Origin: Kluyvera cryocrescens NBRC 102467
GTDB taxonomy: Bacteria > Pseudomonadota > Gammaproteobacteria > Enterobacterales > Enterobacteriaceae
NCBI RefSeq assembly: GCF_001571285.1
Contig: NZ_BCTM01000002.1
Coordinates: 1-64,000 of the forward strand
Length of the DNA: 64,000 nt
Direction: 5' to 3'
Part shown: piece after piece, positions 1 to 7,401 of the stretch
Layout: each line of letters starts with the position of its first letter
Numbering within the stretch: position 1 is the stretch's first letter
Notes under the pieces: model-generated
Told to the model about the DNA's origin: nothing
The model's database searches: none
What the model saw: only the letters and a program-made list of their open reading frames with translations
Made by a program: the position numbers and the translations under genes

Positions 1-201
1 AACGGACGATTTCGCGATGAATGTTTGAATGAGCACTGGTTCAGCGATATCGTTCATGCCAGGAAAATTATTAATGACTGGCGGCAGGATTATAACGAAT
101 GCCGCCCGCACTCCACGCTGAATTATCAGACACCGTCTGAATTTGCAGCGGGCTGGAGAAAGGGTCATTCTGAGAATGAAGATTCCGACGTTACTAACTG
201 A
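1..201 (+). CDS. IS3-family transposase OrfB, C-terminal end only
   Basis: This is an open frame running in from the left edge and ending with TGA at 199-201. The 66 visible residues carry the end of a DDE (rve) integrase core: NGRFRDECLNEHWF at the start, then a W..DYN..RPHS.L.Y.TP.EF pattern. That pattern is the hallmark of the last catalytic-glutamate segment of IS3-family OrfB proteins. The gene reads toward the inverted repeat that ends at 230. OrfA and most of OrfB lie outside the window, so activity cannot be judged. The pattern looks most like the IS407-type group, but the group was not established. Confidence 0.9.
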   Translation, partial: NGRFRDECLNEHWFSDIVHARKIINDWRQDYNECRPHSTLNYQTPSEFAAGWRKGHSENEDSDVTN

Positions 202-230
202 GTGTTGTATCTAATCGTGGGGGCAGGTCA
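1..230 (+). mobile_element. Right end of an IS3-family insertion sequence
   Basis: The element comprises the OrfB tail and about 29 bp of non-coding end. The end sequence GGGGGCAGGTCA at 219-230 is the complement of TGACCTGCCCCC and has the 5'-TG...CA-3' terminus expected of IS3 elements. At 231 the sequence changes abruptly to the interior of another transposase gene on the opposite strand. This insertion therefore sits inside an older element. The left end and any target duplication lie outside the window. Confidence 0.8.
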
Positions 231-534
231 TATGCTCGCTCATTATCCTGTAAAGCCGTTTGGCATTCACAGGTGGCTGTCCCTCTGTGCGACGTTGCTT
301 GCGCAGGATGCCCCACACGCGTCGATAACCATAACTCGGCATATCGCTGATAATGTTGAGGATAGCCGACAGTATTTCTGCGTCTGCTTCTTCATTACGC
401 CGGTTACAGCGCCTGTCCTGCCAGTCGGCAGAACGGTTAATCCGCAGTGACAGTTGCGCACGCGACACGCCCATGGTCCGGCTGACCATGGCTATTCCCC
501 GTCCTTTGGCAACAAGGGCGCGTGCGCTATCCAT
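231..534 (-). pseudogene. IS2-like OrfB (InsD type), truncated after about 100 residues
   Basis: On the minus strand the frame begins [13 protein letters not shown] and continues through YGYRRVWGILRKQ to NAKRLYRIMSEH. This is recognisably the N-terminus of IS2 InsD-type OrfB (about 300 aa when whole). Coding similarity stops at the junction with the neighbouring IS3 element at 230/231. The few residues beyond it are read from the other IS end. The DDE catalytic core is therefore missing from this copy. OrfB overlaps the end of OrfA, as expected for an element that makes its transposase by -1 frameshifting. Confidence 0.85.
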
Positions 535-887
535 TTTCGCGACTGACCGTACTCCACGGCTTCTTTCAGGATCTCAACTTCCATCGTCTTCTTGCCCAGA
601 AGGCGCTGAAGCTCCCGGACCTGCTTCAGAGCAGCAGTAAGCTCAGAAGCAGGAACGACTTCCTCTCCAGCCGCAACGGCGGTGAGGCTGCCTTCCTGAT
701 ATTGCTTCTTCCACTTAAACAGCAGGCTGGGCTGGATACCATGCAGGCGGGCGACATGGGAGACATTCATACCCGGCTCCATCGTCTGCTGGATAATGGC
801 GATCTTCTCCTGAGGAGTTTTACGTTTACGGACTTCTTGCCCTAACAGGATCCCGGTCATCTCAAAATTGGTGTTAGTGTTAGACAT
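492..887 (-). CDS. IS2-like OrfA (InsC type)
   Basis: This 131-aa protein has an N-terminal helix-turn-helix of the IS3/IS2 OrfA type: a [11 protein letters not shown] segment, then [13 protein letters not shown] and [12 protein letters not shown] leucine-rich C-terminal region follows ([19 protein letters not shown], then [13 protein letters not shown]), and the protein ends in [13 protein letters not shown]. It matches IS2 InsC closely from memory. It would bind the element ends. The gene itself looks intact, but its OrfB partner is cut, so the element cannot transpose by itself. The start at 887 follows a weakly purine-rich leader. Confidence 0.88.
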   Translation of the reverse strand: MSNTNTNFEMTGILLGQEVRKRKTPQEKIAIIQQTMEPGMNVSHVARLHGIQPSLLFKWKKQYQEGSLTAVAAGEEVVPASELTAALKQVRELQRLLGKKTMEVEILKEAVEYGQSRKWIAHAPLLPKDGE

Positions 888-948
888 ATATTCAAGCCTA
901 TCTCTTATCTGGAGATACAGCTACTGTCTGGTGTTTCAGGGGGCTACA

Positions 949-1136
949 TCATTTCCCGTGTCCATCTTCCCGAGGATGGATATAGAATCAAAAGAGGTGA
1001 TCACGATTCACTTGCTAAGATGGTCAAACGGATTTCATATCTTGCCAAGAATCGCGGGAAGTATTCTAATGGTAAAGGGCAGCAAACATTCTCTGCGTCG
1101 AGGGTAAAATTTAAGGCGGCTATTACGCTGCATTAA
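949..1136 (+). pseudogene. C-terminal fragment of an inovirus Gp2/YagK-like protein
   Basis: Immediately outside the IS2-like end an open frame with no start codon runs to TAA at 1134-1136. It encodes about 61 residues, including HLPEDGYRIKRGDHDSL, then KMVKRISYLAKN and a basic, serine-rich tail. The 'RISYLAKN' block near the C-terminus recalls the inovirus Gp2 / YagK-YfjJ family found in P4-like elements. The missing 5' part was presumably separated by the IS insertion. The family call rests on a short motif and is tentative. That it is a broken coding region is more secure. Confidence 0.45.
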
Positions 1137-1553
1137 AAAACCTTCACAGGAAGCCCTGTATTCAATTTTAAATCACTAGCAGTACTATCGCATTACCTAT
1201 CTCATAAAGTCCTCGCATAGAGTCACACAGGCTGTCTAATAGGGGGCTTTGTTCTCTATCTCGTTCAGATTTAATTTATTGGCTGTGATTCTCATTTTTT
1301 CTTGAAAATCAACTAAGGGGCTACTGCTTTGAATGCGGTAGTCCTTTTTTGTTTTCCCAGATTTATTGTTGTAATATCCAGACAAATGGTAAGAATGTAT
1401 AGCCATATGCATGTTTGCCCACTTTACATCAACGCATTACGATTCATGGCTCGAGACGAAGAGAAATGTGCAGGGGCGTTATCACTGTTTGTGACATGGG
1501 CAACGTGTTTAAATTGGAAAAAATTAGACTCACATCACACAAAAGGCTCGATT
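1137..1553. other. Gene-free stretch with one strong terminator
   Basis: No convincing gene is visible. An in-frame upstream extension of the DUF262 gene back to 1329 exists, but it overlaps a terminator and has no family-like sequence. The only clear structure is the hairpin at 1317-1350. The remainder is AT-rich and presumably contains the promoter of the downstream gene. Confidence 0.5.
1317..1350 (+). terminator. Rho-independent terminator upstream of the DUF262 gene
   Basis: The arms GGGGCTACTGC and GCGGTAGTCC pair with G-U wobble around a 7-nt loop, and six T residues follow at 1345-1350. It would end transcription coming from the interrupted gene to its left and insulate the DUF262 gene. 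Confidence 0.7.
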
Positions 1554-3125
1554 ATGGCATCATTGAGTAAGATCACTCCTTCTAGTCCACGGCTTGCTTC
1601 ATTGTTATCTGATGTAGAGCGCGGAAATATAAAAATCCCAGTTTTTCAGCGTGAATATATTTGGACTGATGATCAAATTATCAGCCTTTTGGATTCTATA
1701 TATAGAGGGTATCCAGTTGGTTCGCTTTTAATGTGGTCGACAAGAGAAGAGCTAAAACATGAACGTAATGTTGGTGGTTTCTCTTTACCAAATACTCCGG
1801 AAGACTACCCTGTAAATTATATATTGGATGGACAGCAAAGGCTTACAACGTTATATGGGGTTTTTCATTCTGATGAAAATACTTCTGATGCGGAGCTTGC
1901 TGATAGGTTTAATATTTGTTTCTTACCCGACGAAGATGTTTTTGTTCATTATAGTGCTGCGAAGGGTAAAAACAAAATACAGTTAAATAAAATATTAGAT
2001 ACAACTAAGCTCTTAGTCGAATTGCCAGCATTTAATGATGCACAGAAAAACAATATAGCAAAGTTAACTGAATCATTTAAAGATTATGAGTTTCCAGTAG
2101 TTACTATTCGAGAACGGAGCAATAAAGAAGTATGTAGTATATTCCAAAGGATAAACTCCTCGGGAACTCCTCTTAGCAATTTGGAATTACTGACTGCATG
2201 GACTTGGTCTGATCAATTTGATTTAAGAAGAGAAATTGATTCGTTATTAGATAGCCTTAAAGACAAGGGCTATGAAGATATAGATCAGACCATGTTAATG
2301 AGAATGCTATCTTCATTAGTCTGCAACTCAATTGATTCAGATGATTTAGTAGATGTTGAACCAGATGCGCTGGTCAATGGGATGAGTATTCTCAATGGTG
2401 CAATAACTTCAGCAGTTGACTTTTTGGAAGGGCAATTAAAGGTTAAAAATATAATATTTTTACCTTTTCCAATTATGATGATACCTATTGTCAACTTCTA
2501 TGCTTTGATTCGTAGGCCGAATGCGAATCAGATAAAACAACTCAGAAAATGGTTTTGGCAATGCTCCCTGACCTTACGATATAAGGCAGGTACTAATCGT
2601 TTGGTTCTTGAGGATTTAGGTAAAATTAGAAGGGTTGCTGAAGGTGAAAATCCATTTGATGAAAACAACCCAGTTGTAAAATCTGATTTATTCAGTAGCT
2701 CTTGGCGAATTAATTCAACAGCAGCCAAAACAGCATTGTGCTTGATGGCTCAGTTAAGACCAAGATCCTTCTTGACTGGTTCGGAAGTGGACTTAGGTAC
2801 GGTTTTATCAGCCTACAATGCAAGACAATTCCATCACATTTATCCTAAAGGGTATCTGGCTTTAAGTAATGTGCAATTTCATGAAGCAAATATCATATCC
2901 AACATATGCTTTCTTTCTGCTTCTGAGAATAATGCCATTAGTGATAAAGCCCCAAGTAACTACTTTAAAGATATTCCGGTTGAGCACAAGGAAGAAATTT
3001 TTACAGCAGCATTAATACCGGATGAAGCGAAAGATGGTACGCTACCGTTTAATGATTTCATTAGGCTTCGTAATGAAATGTTACTTGAGAAAGCGCAACA
3101 ATTGATTAATACAGGTTATCTGTAA
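1554..3125 (+). CDS. DUF262 / HNH (DUF1524-like) protein, GmrSD-type, putative defence nuclease
   Basis: This 523-aa protein carries both halves of the GmrS-GmrD architecture in one chain. The N-terminal DUF262 (ParB/Srx-like) part has IPVFQREYIW at 28-37, LDGQQRLTTL at 91-100 and FQRINSSGTPLS at 197-208. The DGQQR block is the NTP-binding/hydrolysis signature of the family. The C-terminal part has HHIYPK at 427-432 and then an N-rich segment (NICFLSASENN) ending in DKAPSNYF, which is the HNH-like nuclease layout of DUF1524. Family members include type IV modification-dependent restriction enzymes and phage-defence proteins. Target and activity here are not known. ATG 1554, preceded by AAGG, was chosen because the domain starts directly after it. 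The frame extends upstream to 1329 without family-like sequence. The gene is markedly AT-richer than the backbone, which suggests horizontal acquisition. Confidence 0.85.
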   Translation: MASLSKITPSSPRLASLLSDVERGNIKIPVFQREYIWTDDQIISLLDSIYRGYPVGSLLMWSTREELKHERNVGGFSLPNTPEDYPVNYILDGQQRLTTLYGVFHSDENTSDAELADRFNICFLPDEDVFVHYSAAKGKNKIQLNKILDTTKLLVELPAFNDAQKNNIAKLTESFKDYEFPVVTIRERSNKEVCSIFQRINSSGTPLSNLELLTAWTWSDQFDLRREIDSLLDSLKDKGYEDIDQTMLMRMLSSLVCNSIDSDDLVDVEPDALVNGMSILNGAITSAVDFLEGQLKVKNIIFLPFPIMMIPIVNFYALIRRPNANQIKQLRKWFWQCSLTLRYKAGTNRLVLEDLGKIRRVAEGENPFDENNPVVKSDLFSSSWRINSTAAKTALCLMAQLRPRSFLTGSEVDLGTVLSAYNARQFHHIYPKGYLALSNVQFHEANIISNICFLSASENNAISDKAPSNYFKDIPVEHKEEIFTAALIPDEAKDGTLPFNDFIRLRNEMLLEKAQQLINTGYL

Positions 3126-3174
3126 AAAATAAAAGGTGGGTTAAGTTCAGCACAGATATGTTGATTAACCCACC
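3120..3174 (-). terminator. Terminator between the DUF262 gene and the recombinase gene
   Basis: A perfect 10-bp stem, GGTGGGTTAA (3135-3144) and TTAACCCACC (3165-3174), encloses a 20-nt loop. On the minus strand it is followed by TTTTATTTTTTA, so it can terminate the recombinase transcript. It may also act weakly on the plus strand for the convergent DUF262 gene. Confidence 0.65.
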
Positions 3175-3230
3175 TATGTTAAGATATTCTTAGAATGGAT
3201 ACTGCCGCCACGGTTGGTGATGTTCGAAGT

Positions 3231-3806
3231 TTATACACAACTGTTCCAGTGCCGTTTTACTGTGGCAATCCCTAACCCTAAGGCAGCGGCGGCTTTAGCC
3301 TGGCTCAGACCATTAGCTTTAGCCTCTTGTACACGCTTATACGTGTCTGTTGCCGCAGGACGGCCTAACGTCTTGCCTTCTTTCTTCGCTCTCTCAAGCC
3401 CTTCTTTAGTGCGCTCTGTAATCCGGGATTTTTCAAACTCTGCAAACGCTGAGAACATTTGCAGCATCAACTTCCCTTCAGCACTGGCAAGATTGCTCGC
3501 AGGTAGATCCATAGAAACAACATCAATTCCTTTGTTTACAAGCATCGAGATTGTTTGCTGCACATCGATGTTGTCACGTCCCAAACGATCCAACTTGAGC
3601 ACAACTAACTTATCTCCGGCTTCCAGTTTATGGTTAACGAGGTCGGAGAAAGCCTTACGCTTCATCGCCTGCACTCCACCGGAGACAACTTCCGACACTA
3701 CGCGGTTATCTAGCACATCATAGCCAGCCTGACGTATCGCCATGATTTGGTTTTCGGTTGTCTGCTCGCTGGTGGACACACGGCAATATGCAAAAGTGCG
3801 GCTCAT
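3231..3806 (-). CDS. Serine recombinase (resolvase/invertase family)
   Basis: This 191-aa protein is the size of Tn3-type resolvases and Gin/Hin invertases. The N-terminal catalytic domain starts AYCRVSTSEQ, with nucleophile Ser11. The LDRLGRD motif at about 74-80 supplies the conserved arginines. A long E-helix leads into the linker at KEGKTLGRPA. The C-terminal helix-turn-helix is visible as AKANGLSQAKAAAALGLG followed by ATVKRHW. It is probably a resolvase or site-specific DNA invertase of the island. Directly upstream of its start lies an array of GGTATC half-sites that is a good candidate for its recombination site. Base composition is intermediate between the AT-rich cargo genes and the backbone. 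Confidence 0.93.
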   Translation of the reverse strand: MSRTFAYCRVSTSEQTTENQIMAIRQAGYDVLDNRVVSEVVSGGVQAMKRKAFSDLVNHKLEAGDKLVVLKLDRLGRDNIDVQQTISMLVNKGIDVVSMDLPASNLASAEGKLMLQMFSAFAEFEKSRITERTKEGLERAKKEGKTLGRPAATDTYKRVQEAKANGLSQAKAAAALGLGIATVKRHWNSCV

Positions 3807-3821
3807 AACATCCTCTCAAGT

Positions 3822-3940
3822 GGTATCAATTAACGGTATCATAATTAATCATTGGTATCTTGATGTCAATACCCTATATTGTTGATACCAGTTTTGAGGG
3901 GGATAGATTGGTATCGTAAAACGTTCGATTGTTGATACCA
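3822..3940. promoter_or_regulatory. Candidate res/crossover site: array of GGTATC half-sites
   Basis: Sixteen bases upstream of the recombinase start codon, GGTATC occurs at 3822, 3835, 3854 and 3910. Its complement GATACC occurs at 3884 and 3934, and a degenerate AATACC at 3868. Two palindromic pairs result (3854-3889 and 3910-3939), with spans of 36 and 30 bp, close to the size of resolvase subsites. The 13-mer ATTGTTGATACCA is repeated exactly at 3878 and 3928. Tn3-type res sites lie just upstream of the resolvase gene, as here. Function is inferred. Confidence 0.6.
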
Positions 3941-4225
3941 AGTGATTTGCACCATGAATCAAGCCAGTGATATTTGATAAACATGATCAAGACCCACCCC
4001 CGCCCCTGTTAGTGGTGCCAGGCTGCAATATCTAAACTCCCAGATATTTTTCCACCCAACTGGAAGGAATCCGCCCCTATTTTGTGTTCGTGTATAGGTT
4101 AGGCTGATGGAGGTTGTCTATTGTACCCCCCCTGGATTTGGTGATCTGTTAAGTTGTTGATTTTGATCGATTTTAGATCAATCATCCGTTGCCGGGATGA
4201 TCCCCACCCAGACGGAAGGCATACA
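3941..4225. other. Intergenic stretch after the recombination-site array
   Basis: Together with 3807-3940 this forms a 419-bp stretch without a gene. Apart from the GGTATC array, nothing recognisable is visible except C-rich runs around 3994-4008 and 4125-4133. It presumably holds the promoters of the flanking divergent genes. Confidence 0.4.
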
Positions 4226-4396
4226 ATGAATAACGATAAGTCAAACCACCCTAAACACTTCCAATACATGGGGCGTATGGTCACTATTTATCCCACATTC
4301 ATCATTATTGACGGTATCAAGATCAGCCGCTCCCGTCTGTCCTTTGCATTCCAATTTGAGTTAGCGAAAGCTCTTAAAATTCATGAAGAAAAATAG
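4226..4396 (+). CDS. Small hypothetical protein (56 aa)
   Basis: ATG 4226 follows a good GGAAGG ribosome site at 4214-4219. The frame opens upstream at 4154, but that part lacks an SD and is probably not translated. The protein is basic with a hydrophobic centre (VTIYPTFIIIDGIKI) and a C-terminal charged helix (FELAKALKIHEEK). I recognise no family. It sits 88 bp upstream of the RelA/SpoT-domain gene on the same strand, so the two could be co-transcribed. An antitoxin or partner role is possible but has no sequence support. Confidence 0.5.
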   Translation: MNNDKSNHPKHFQYMGRMVTIYPTFIIIDGIKISRSRLSFAFQFELAKALKIHEEK

Positions 4397-4484
4397 AAGT
4401 AGGTTGCATAAATGACTTGAGTTTTTGACCTGTTTGCATTCTCATATTTATACACACGGCAAAAATTTTAATGGGGTGTCGGAA

Positions 4485-5597
4485 ATGGGGAATGAAGTTT
4501 ACGAGAGTCAAAAGTGCACTTTGAAATACTCAAAGTCACAAATAGATAAAGCCGCACAATTAGTGCGGCATGGTTGTAACGGCGCAGAGCGCGAAGAAGC
4601 TATTGCTATGGTTCAAAACTTTCGCGAATTGCATTTATATCCTCTGATGCTTATAAAAAATCATTTGGCAAGAACTTCTGTAAAGGTTGATAGGAAAATA
4701 ATCGTAGCCCGTAGATTAAAAAGGTTATCGACCATTATTGATAAACTTGAACGTACATCATTAGATGGCGGAAAAACGACTAATTCTATTAAGATGACTA
4801 GAATGCAGGACATCGGTGGCTGTCGTGCAATAGTAAAGAATCTCGAACAATTAAAATTATTGCGAGACAAGTTAATTAAGAGTCGGTCTGTACATAAAGT
4901 CATAAGAGAGTCGAATTACCTTACCCCTAAAGAAAGTGGGTATGGAGGTATTCATTTAATTTATAGTTGCTTTGATGAAAGTGAGGATAAGTTCCCGTGG
5001 AAAAAAACTAAGATAGAAGTTCAATTACGTACTGAACTTCAACACGCTTGGGCAACTAGTTTAGAAATAATTGACACTCTTGAAAATATTAAGCTAAAGA
5101 CTTCCAATGAAGGGCATGCTGAATGGAGGCGTTTTTTCTACATTGCAGGATGTCTAGTTGCACATGATGAAAAGGCCTGCGTCCTTACTAAGGAGAAAGT
5201 AGAAGAGTATCAAAAAGAACTTTCAACCCTTGAGTTAGAGTTGGCTGTACGAAAGAAATTAGCGAGCTACGTATTTTCGTTATCTGTCACGTCTGATGAT
5301 AAATTAATTAAGAAACTGCCGAAAAACTACCGTGGACATTTTCTTATCACTATGAAACGGGAACTCGTAGATCCTGAAAATAAAGATAAGGTAAGATTTG
5401 CTGTAGCACTCGAGGCCTTTAGGATCAAAGAGGCTGATGAAGCTCTGGATGCTTTGAGGCGAGATGATGCAGATCCAGAAGTCTTAATTGCTGTATTATT
5501 GGCTACCGACAACATCAAATCGCTGAAAAAAGCTTATCCGAACTATTTAGGTTCTACTAGTCAGTTTGATAAATTTTTAAATAAACACATAAAATGA
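4485..5597 (+). CDS. RelA/SpoT-domain nucleotidyltransferase-like protein
   Basis: This 370-aa protein has a central (p)ppGpp-synthetase fold. RMQDIGGCRAIV at 106-117 matches the R..D..G.R motif, GYGGIHLIY at 152-160 matches the GY.S/G.H loop, and EVQLRTELQHAWA at 178-190 matches the E.Q.RT....H.WA catalytic segment. It lacks the HD hydrolase, TGS and ACT domains of full-length RelA/SpoT. A helical, charged C-terminal extension of about 170 residues follows. Related stand-alone proteins include small alarmone synthetases and toxic SAS/CapRel-type proteins in phage defence. Which of these applies cannot be decided from sequence. ATG 4485 is preceded by GGGG at 4473-4476. An earlier in-frame start at 4425 is less likely. 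The gene is AT-rich and is cargo of the integrated island. Confidence 0.85.
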   Translation: MGNEVYESQKCTLKYSKSQIDKAAQLVRHGCNGAEREEAIAMVQNFRELHLYPLMLIKNHLARTSVKVDRKIIVARRLKRLSTIIDKLERTSLDGGKTTNSIKMTRMQDIGGCRAIVKNLEQLKLLRDKLIKSRSVHKVIRESNYLTPKESGYGGIHLIYSCFDESEDKFPWKKTKIEVQLRTELQHAWATSLEIIDTLENIKLKTSNEGHAEWRRFFYIAGCLVAHDEKACVLTKEKVEEYQKELSTLELELAVRKKLASYVFSLSVTSDDKLIKKLPKNYRGHFLITMKRELVDPENKDKVRFAVALEAFRIKEADEALDALRRDDADPEVLIAVLLATDNIKSLKKAYPNYLGSTSQFDKFLNKHIK

Positions 5598-5609
5598 TTA
5601 TTAATAAGG

Positions 5610-5640
5610 CCAAGGCTTGATAGCCTTGGTTAATTTATTT
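5610..5640 (+). terminator. Terminator after the RelA/SpoT-domain gene
   Basis: A perfect 8-bp stem, CCAAGGCT and AGCCTTGG, with loop TGAT (5610-5629) is followed by the T-rich TTAATTTATTTT. It lies between the convergent RelA/SpoT-domain and integrase genes and overlaps the integrase stop region. Confidence 0.6.
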
Positions 5641-7300
5641 TATCAACAACATCTAGTAATGTAATCAGTGCGGGGCGATGTGTATACCTAGCTGTGATTC
5701 CTAGGGACTGTGTCCTGCTATGACCAACAACAAACTGGACTAGGGTGGCATTCCCAACTGTAGCTATAGCGTTGCTTATGAATGTATGCCGCAATGAGTG
5801 GACCCGGCGTTTGAGACCAAACTCGTTATAATCAGGGATATCAAGTTTTTTCATCAATTCTATCCAGCCCACCGTGGTGGTCGTATCGTTTGGAAGATTG
5901 CCAAACACTGGATCAGGATCCTTATGGTTTGCCACATAGGTTAAGAGTCCAGTCTCTATAGCCCTATGAATTGGAACCTGCCGCTGGGCATGTTCAGTTT
6001 TACCCCCCTCAATAAATATATACCAGCGCTCGGTCTCTTCATCTTTTCTTATATGGTGCTTACAAATTTCTGCTATTTCGCCTCGACGGGCACCAGTATA
6101 AACCAATGTGAGGAAATACCATTTCCGATAATCACTGTCTGGTAGGGCGAAAAGATATTCTTTTATCCGGCTCAATTCGCTGGATGTATAGTTTCCACCC
6201 CGGTTTGATTTCACCTCGTAACTAATCCCATCAGTAGGGGATTTGGTAAGAATATCTTTCTGATTGACTAGATACGTTTTGAACAATGAGCGCCAGAGCT
6301 TTAAATGTTTGTGGACGTGCTCACTGGCGATCAGGTCATCTTCGGGAACATCATAATCAATACATTCGGTAAGACTCATTCTTGAGTAAGGGAGTCTAGT
6401 TCGAGTAGGCAGATTCTCAGCAACTTTGAGAGAATCCCTTATGTCCTGTTTTGTAACGTTATTAACATGGCGGTCACCCACAACATGGTGGAGGACATCA
6501 AAGAAGCGATGATTTTCATTTGCTGTCTGCTTGCGCCACTTTTGTCCCTTATCTTTTATATAGTCATTCCACGCTTCCAACAATCTTGGGGCGTGTGATT
6601 GCTCTGCCTCGACAATTTTCGCTGTATTTTGCTCCACTGGTGCTTGGGGAACTGCCGGAGTTGCATTTTGTAAAGCTGACCCCATCGAATCAATGATCTG
6701 CTGGTATCGTGTCAAATCACCTGAATAGAATGCTTCATAAGCCTGTGACATAAGGGCCTGATTCATATCTATCTGGCTGGCGATATGATGAACCTGATCA
6801 AGGTCGGATTCATTGATTGTTAACATCTGCTTTTTGAGTGCAGCAGTCATCATCCTAGCGGAAATATCGTTACCATTATACATATGCCCCATGTACGAGT
6901 TGGCATAGCCTTGCGCCTCGTTTGCAGTGTCTAGAGGTGATAAAGGCTCACCAGTGATTTCTTTGTGATACCGTCCTAACTCTGGCAATCGTTTAGCTTC
7001 TTCGAGACCACCTCTGAGCCAATTCAAAAGATATTCATCAAAGTCCTGTTTAGTGGCGGCGCGGTAACCTTGCATTTTGTGTTTGAACTCTTCAAGGCTC
7101 ATCGTTCCATTCTGCACTAGGGGAATGAAAGGACGGATCTGATTCATGATCACTTCAGCTTGCTTTCGGCTATCAGTACCGAGACTCAGACGCACAAAAC
7201 TTGTTGAATCATTTAGTCTAAAGTTAGTGTAGTATGTCCGCCCACGAATCATTGCGTGTGACAGCTTGTGTGACGTGTTGTTTGCCATGCTGTGTACCAT
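5630..7300 (-). CDS. Tyrosine recombinase / phage-type integrase
   Basis: This 556-aa integrase is longer than the usual 380-420 aa. The catalytic domain is C-terminal and complete: TGARRGEI with Arg405, GGKTEHAQR with Lys434, HSLRHTF with His501 and Arg504, VGHSR with His527, and nucleophile Tyr539 in ITARYTH. The N-terminal 230 residues contain an arm-binding-like basic start and a long helical segment ending in a Pro/Ala/Gln-rich linker. A core-binding domain around 240-350 follows. The gene is the last one before rluB and reads away from it, so an attachment site probably lies at 7301-7401. It presumably mobilises the 1-7.3 kb island. An internal start at 7288 is possible. Confidence 0.93.
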   Translation of the reverse strand: MVHSMANNTSHKLSHAMIRGRTYYTNFRLNDSTSFVRLSLGTDSRKQAEVIMNQIRPFIPLVQNGTMSLEEFKHKMQGYRAATKQDFDEYLLNWLRGGLEEAKRLPELGRYHKEITGEPLSPLDTANEAQGYANSYMGHMYNGNDISARMMTAALKKQMLTINESDLDQVHHIASQIDMNQALMSQAYEAFYSGDLTRYQQIIDSMGSALQNATPAVPQAPVEQNTAKIVEAEQSHAPRLLEAWNDYIKDKGQKWRKQTANENHRFFDVLHHVVGDRHVNNVTKQDIRDSLKVAENLPTRTRLPYSRMSLTECIDYDVPEDDLIASEHVHKHLKLWRSLFKTYLVNQKDILTKSPTDGISYEVKSNRGGNYTSSELSRIKEYLFALPDSDYRKWYFLTLVYTGARRGEIAEICKHHIRKDEETERWYIFIEGGKTEHAQRQVPIHRAIETGLLTYVANHKDPDPVFGNLPNDTTTTVGWIELMKKLDIPDYNEFGLKRRVHSLRHTFISNAIATVGNATLVQFVVGHSRTQSLGITARYTHRPALITLLDVVDKIN

Positions 7301-7401
7301 GAAATAGTTACAGATCAGTGAGTTAAGTTAATGTTTTAGCTAACTCGTTGTTTTAGAAAGTATACCAGACGCCTGTGAAGGCGACACCTGAAGGAAGCTC
7401 A

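Larger units (their letters stand above)
231..948 (-). mobile_element. IS2-like element remnant
   Basis: The remnant holds OrfA and the first third of OrfB. Its surviving end is at about 925-948. Read on the minus strand it begins TGTAGCCCCCTGAA and continues with CCAGACAG, which resembles the IS2 terminal repeat with its CCCCCTGAA and CCAGACA blocks. The other end was lost or displaced when the IS3-family element inserted at 230/231. The exact outer base (947-949) is inferred from the TG terminus. Confidence 0.75.
1..7350. mobile_element. Integrated genomic island at the 5' side of rluB (visible part)
   Basis: The segment has an integrase at its right edge, a serine recombinase with a putative site, IS elements, a broken Gp2-like gene, two probable conflict/defence genes and low-GC coding sequence. 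It stops abruptly at the conserved rluB gene. The left boundary is outside the window, and the right boundary is placed only approximately between 7301 and 7401. Confidence 0.6.

Noticed and set aside
1329-1553. N-terminal extension of the DUF262 protein
   Set aside because: It would begin inside the terminator at 1317-1350 and contributes no domain sequence; ATG 1554 directly precedes the DUF262 fold.
3214-3723. Open frame on the plus strand over the recombinase gene
   Set aside because: The minus strand encodes an intact serine recombinase with catalytic motifs; the plus-strand product is low-complexity.
3822-3940. CRISPR-like repeat array
   Set aside because: The repeated unit is only 6-13 bp, occurs in both orientations with irregular spacing, and no cas genes are near. 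A recombinase site fits better.
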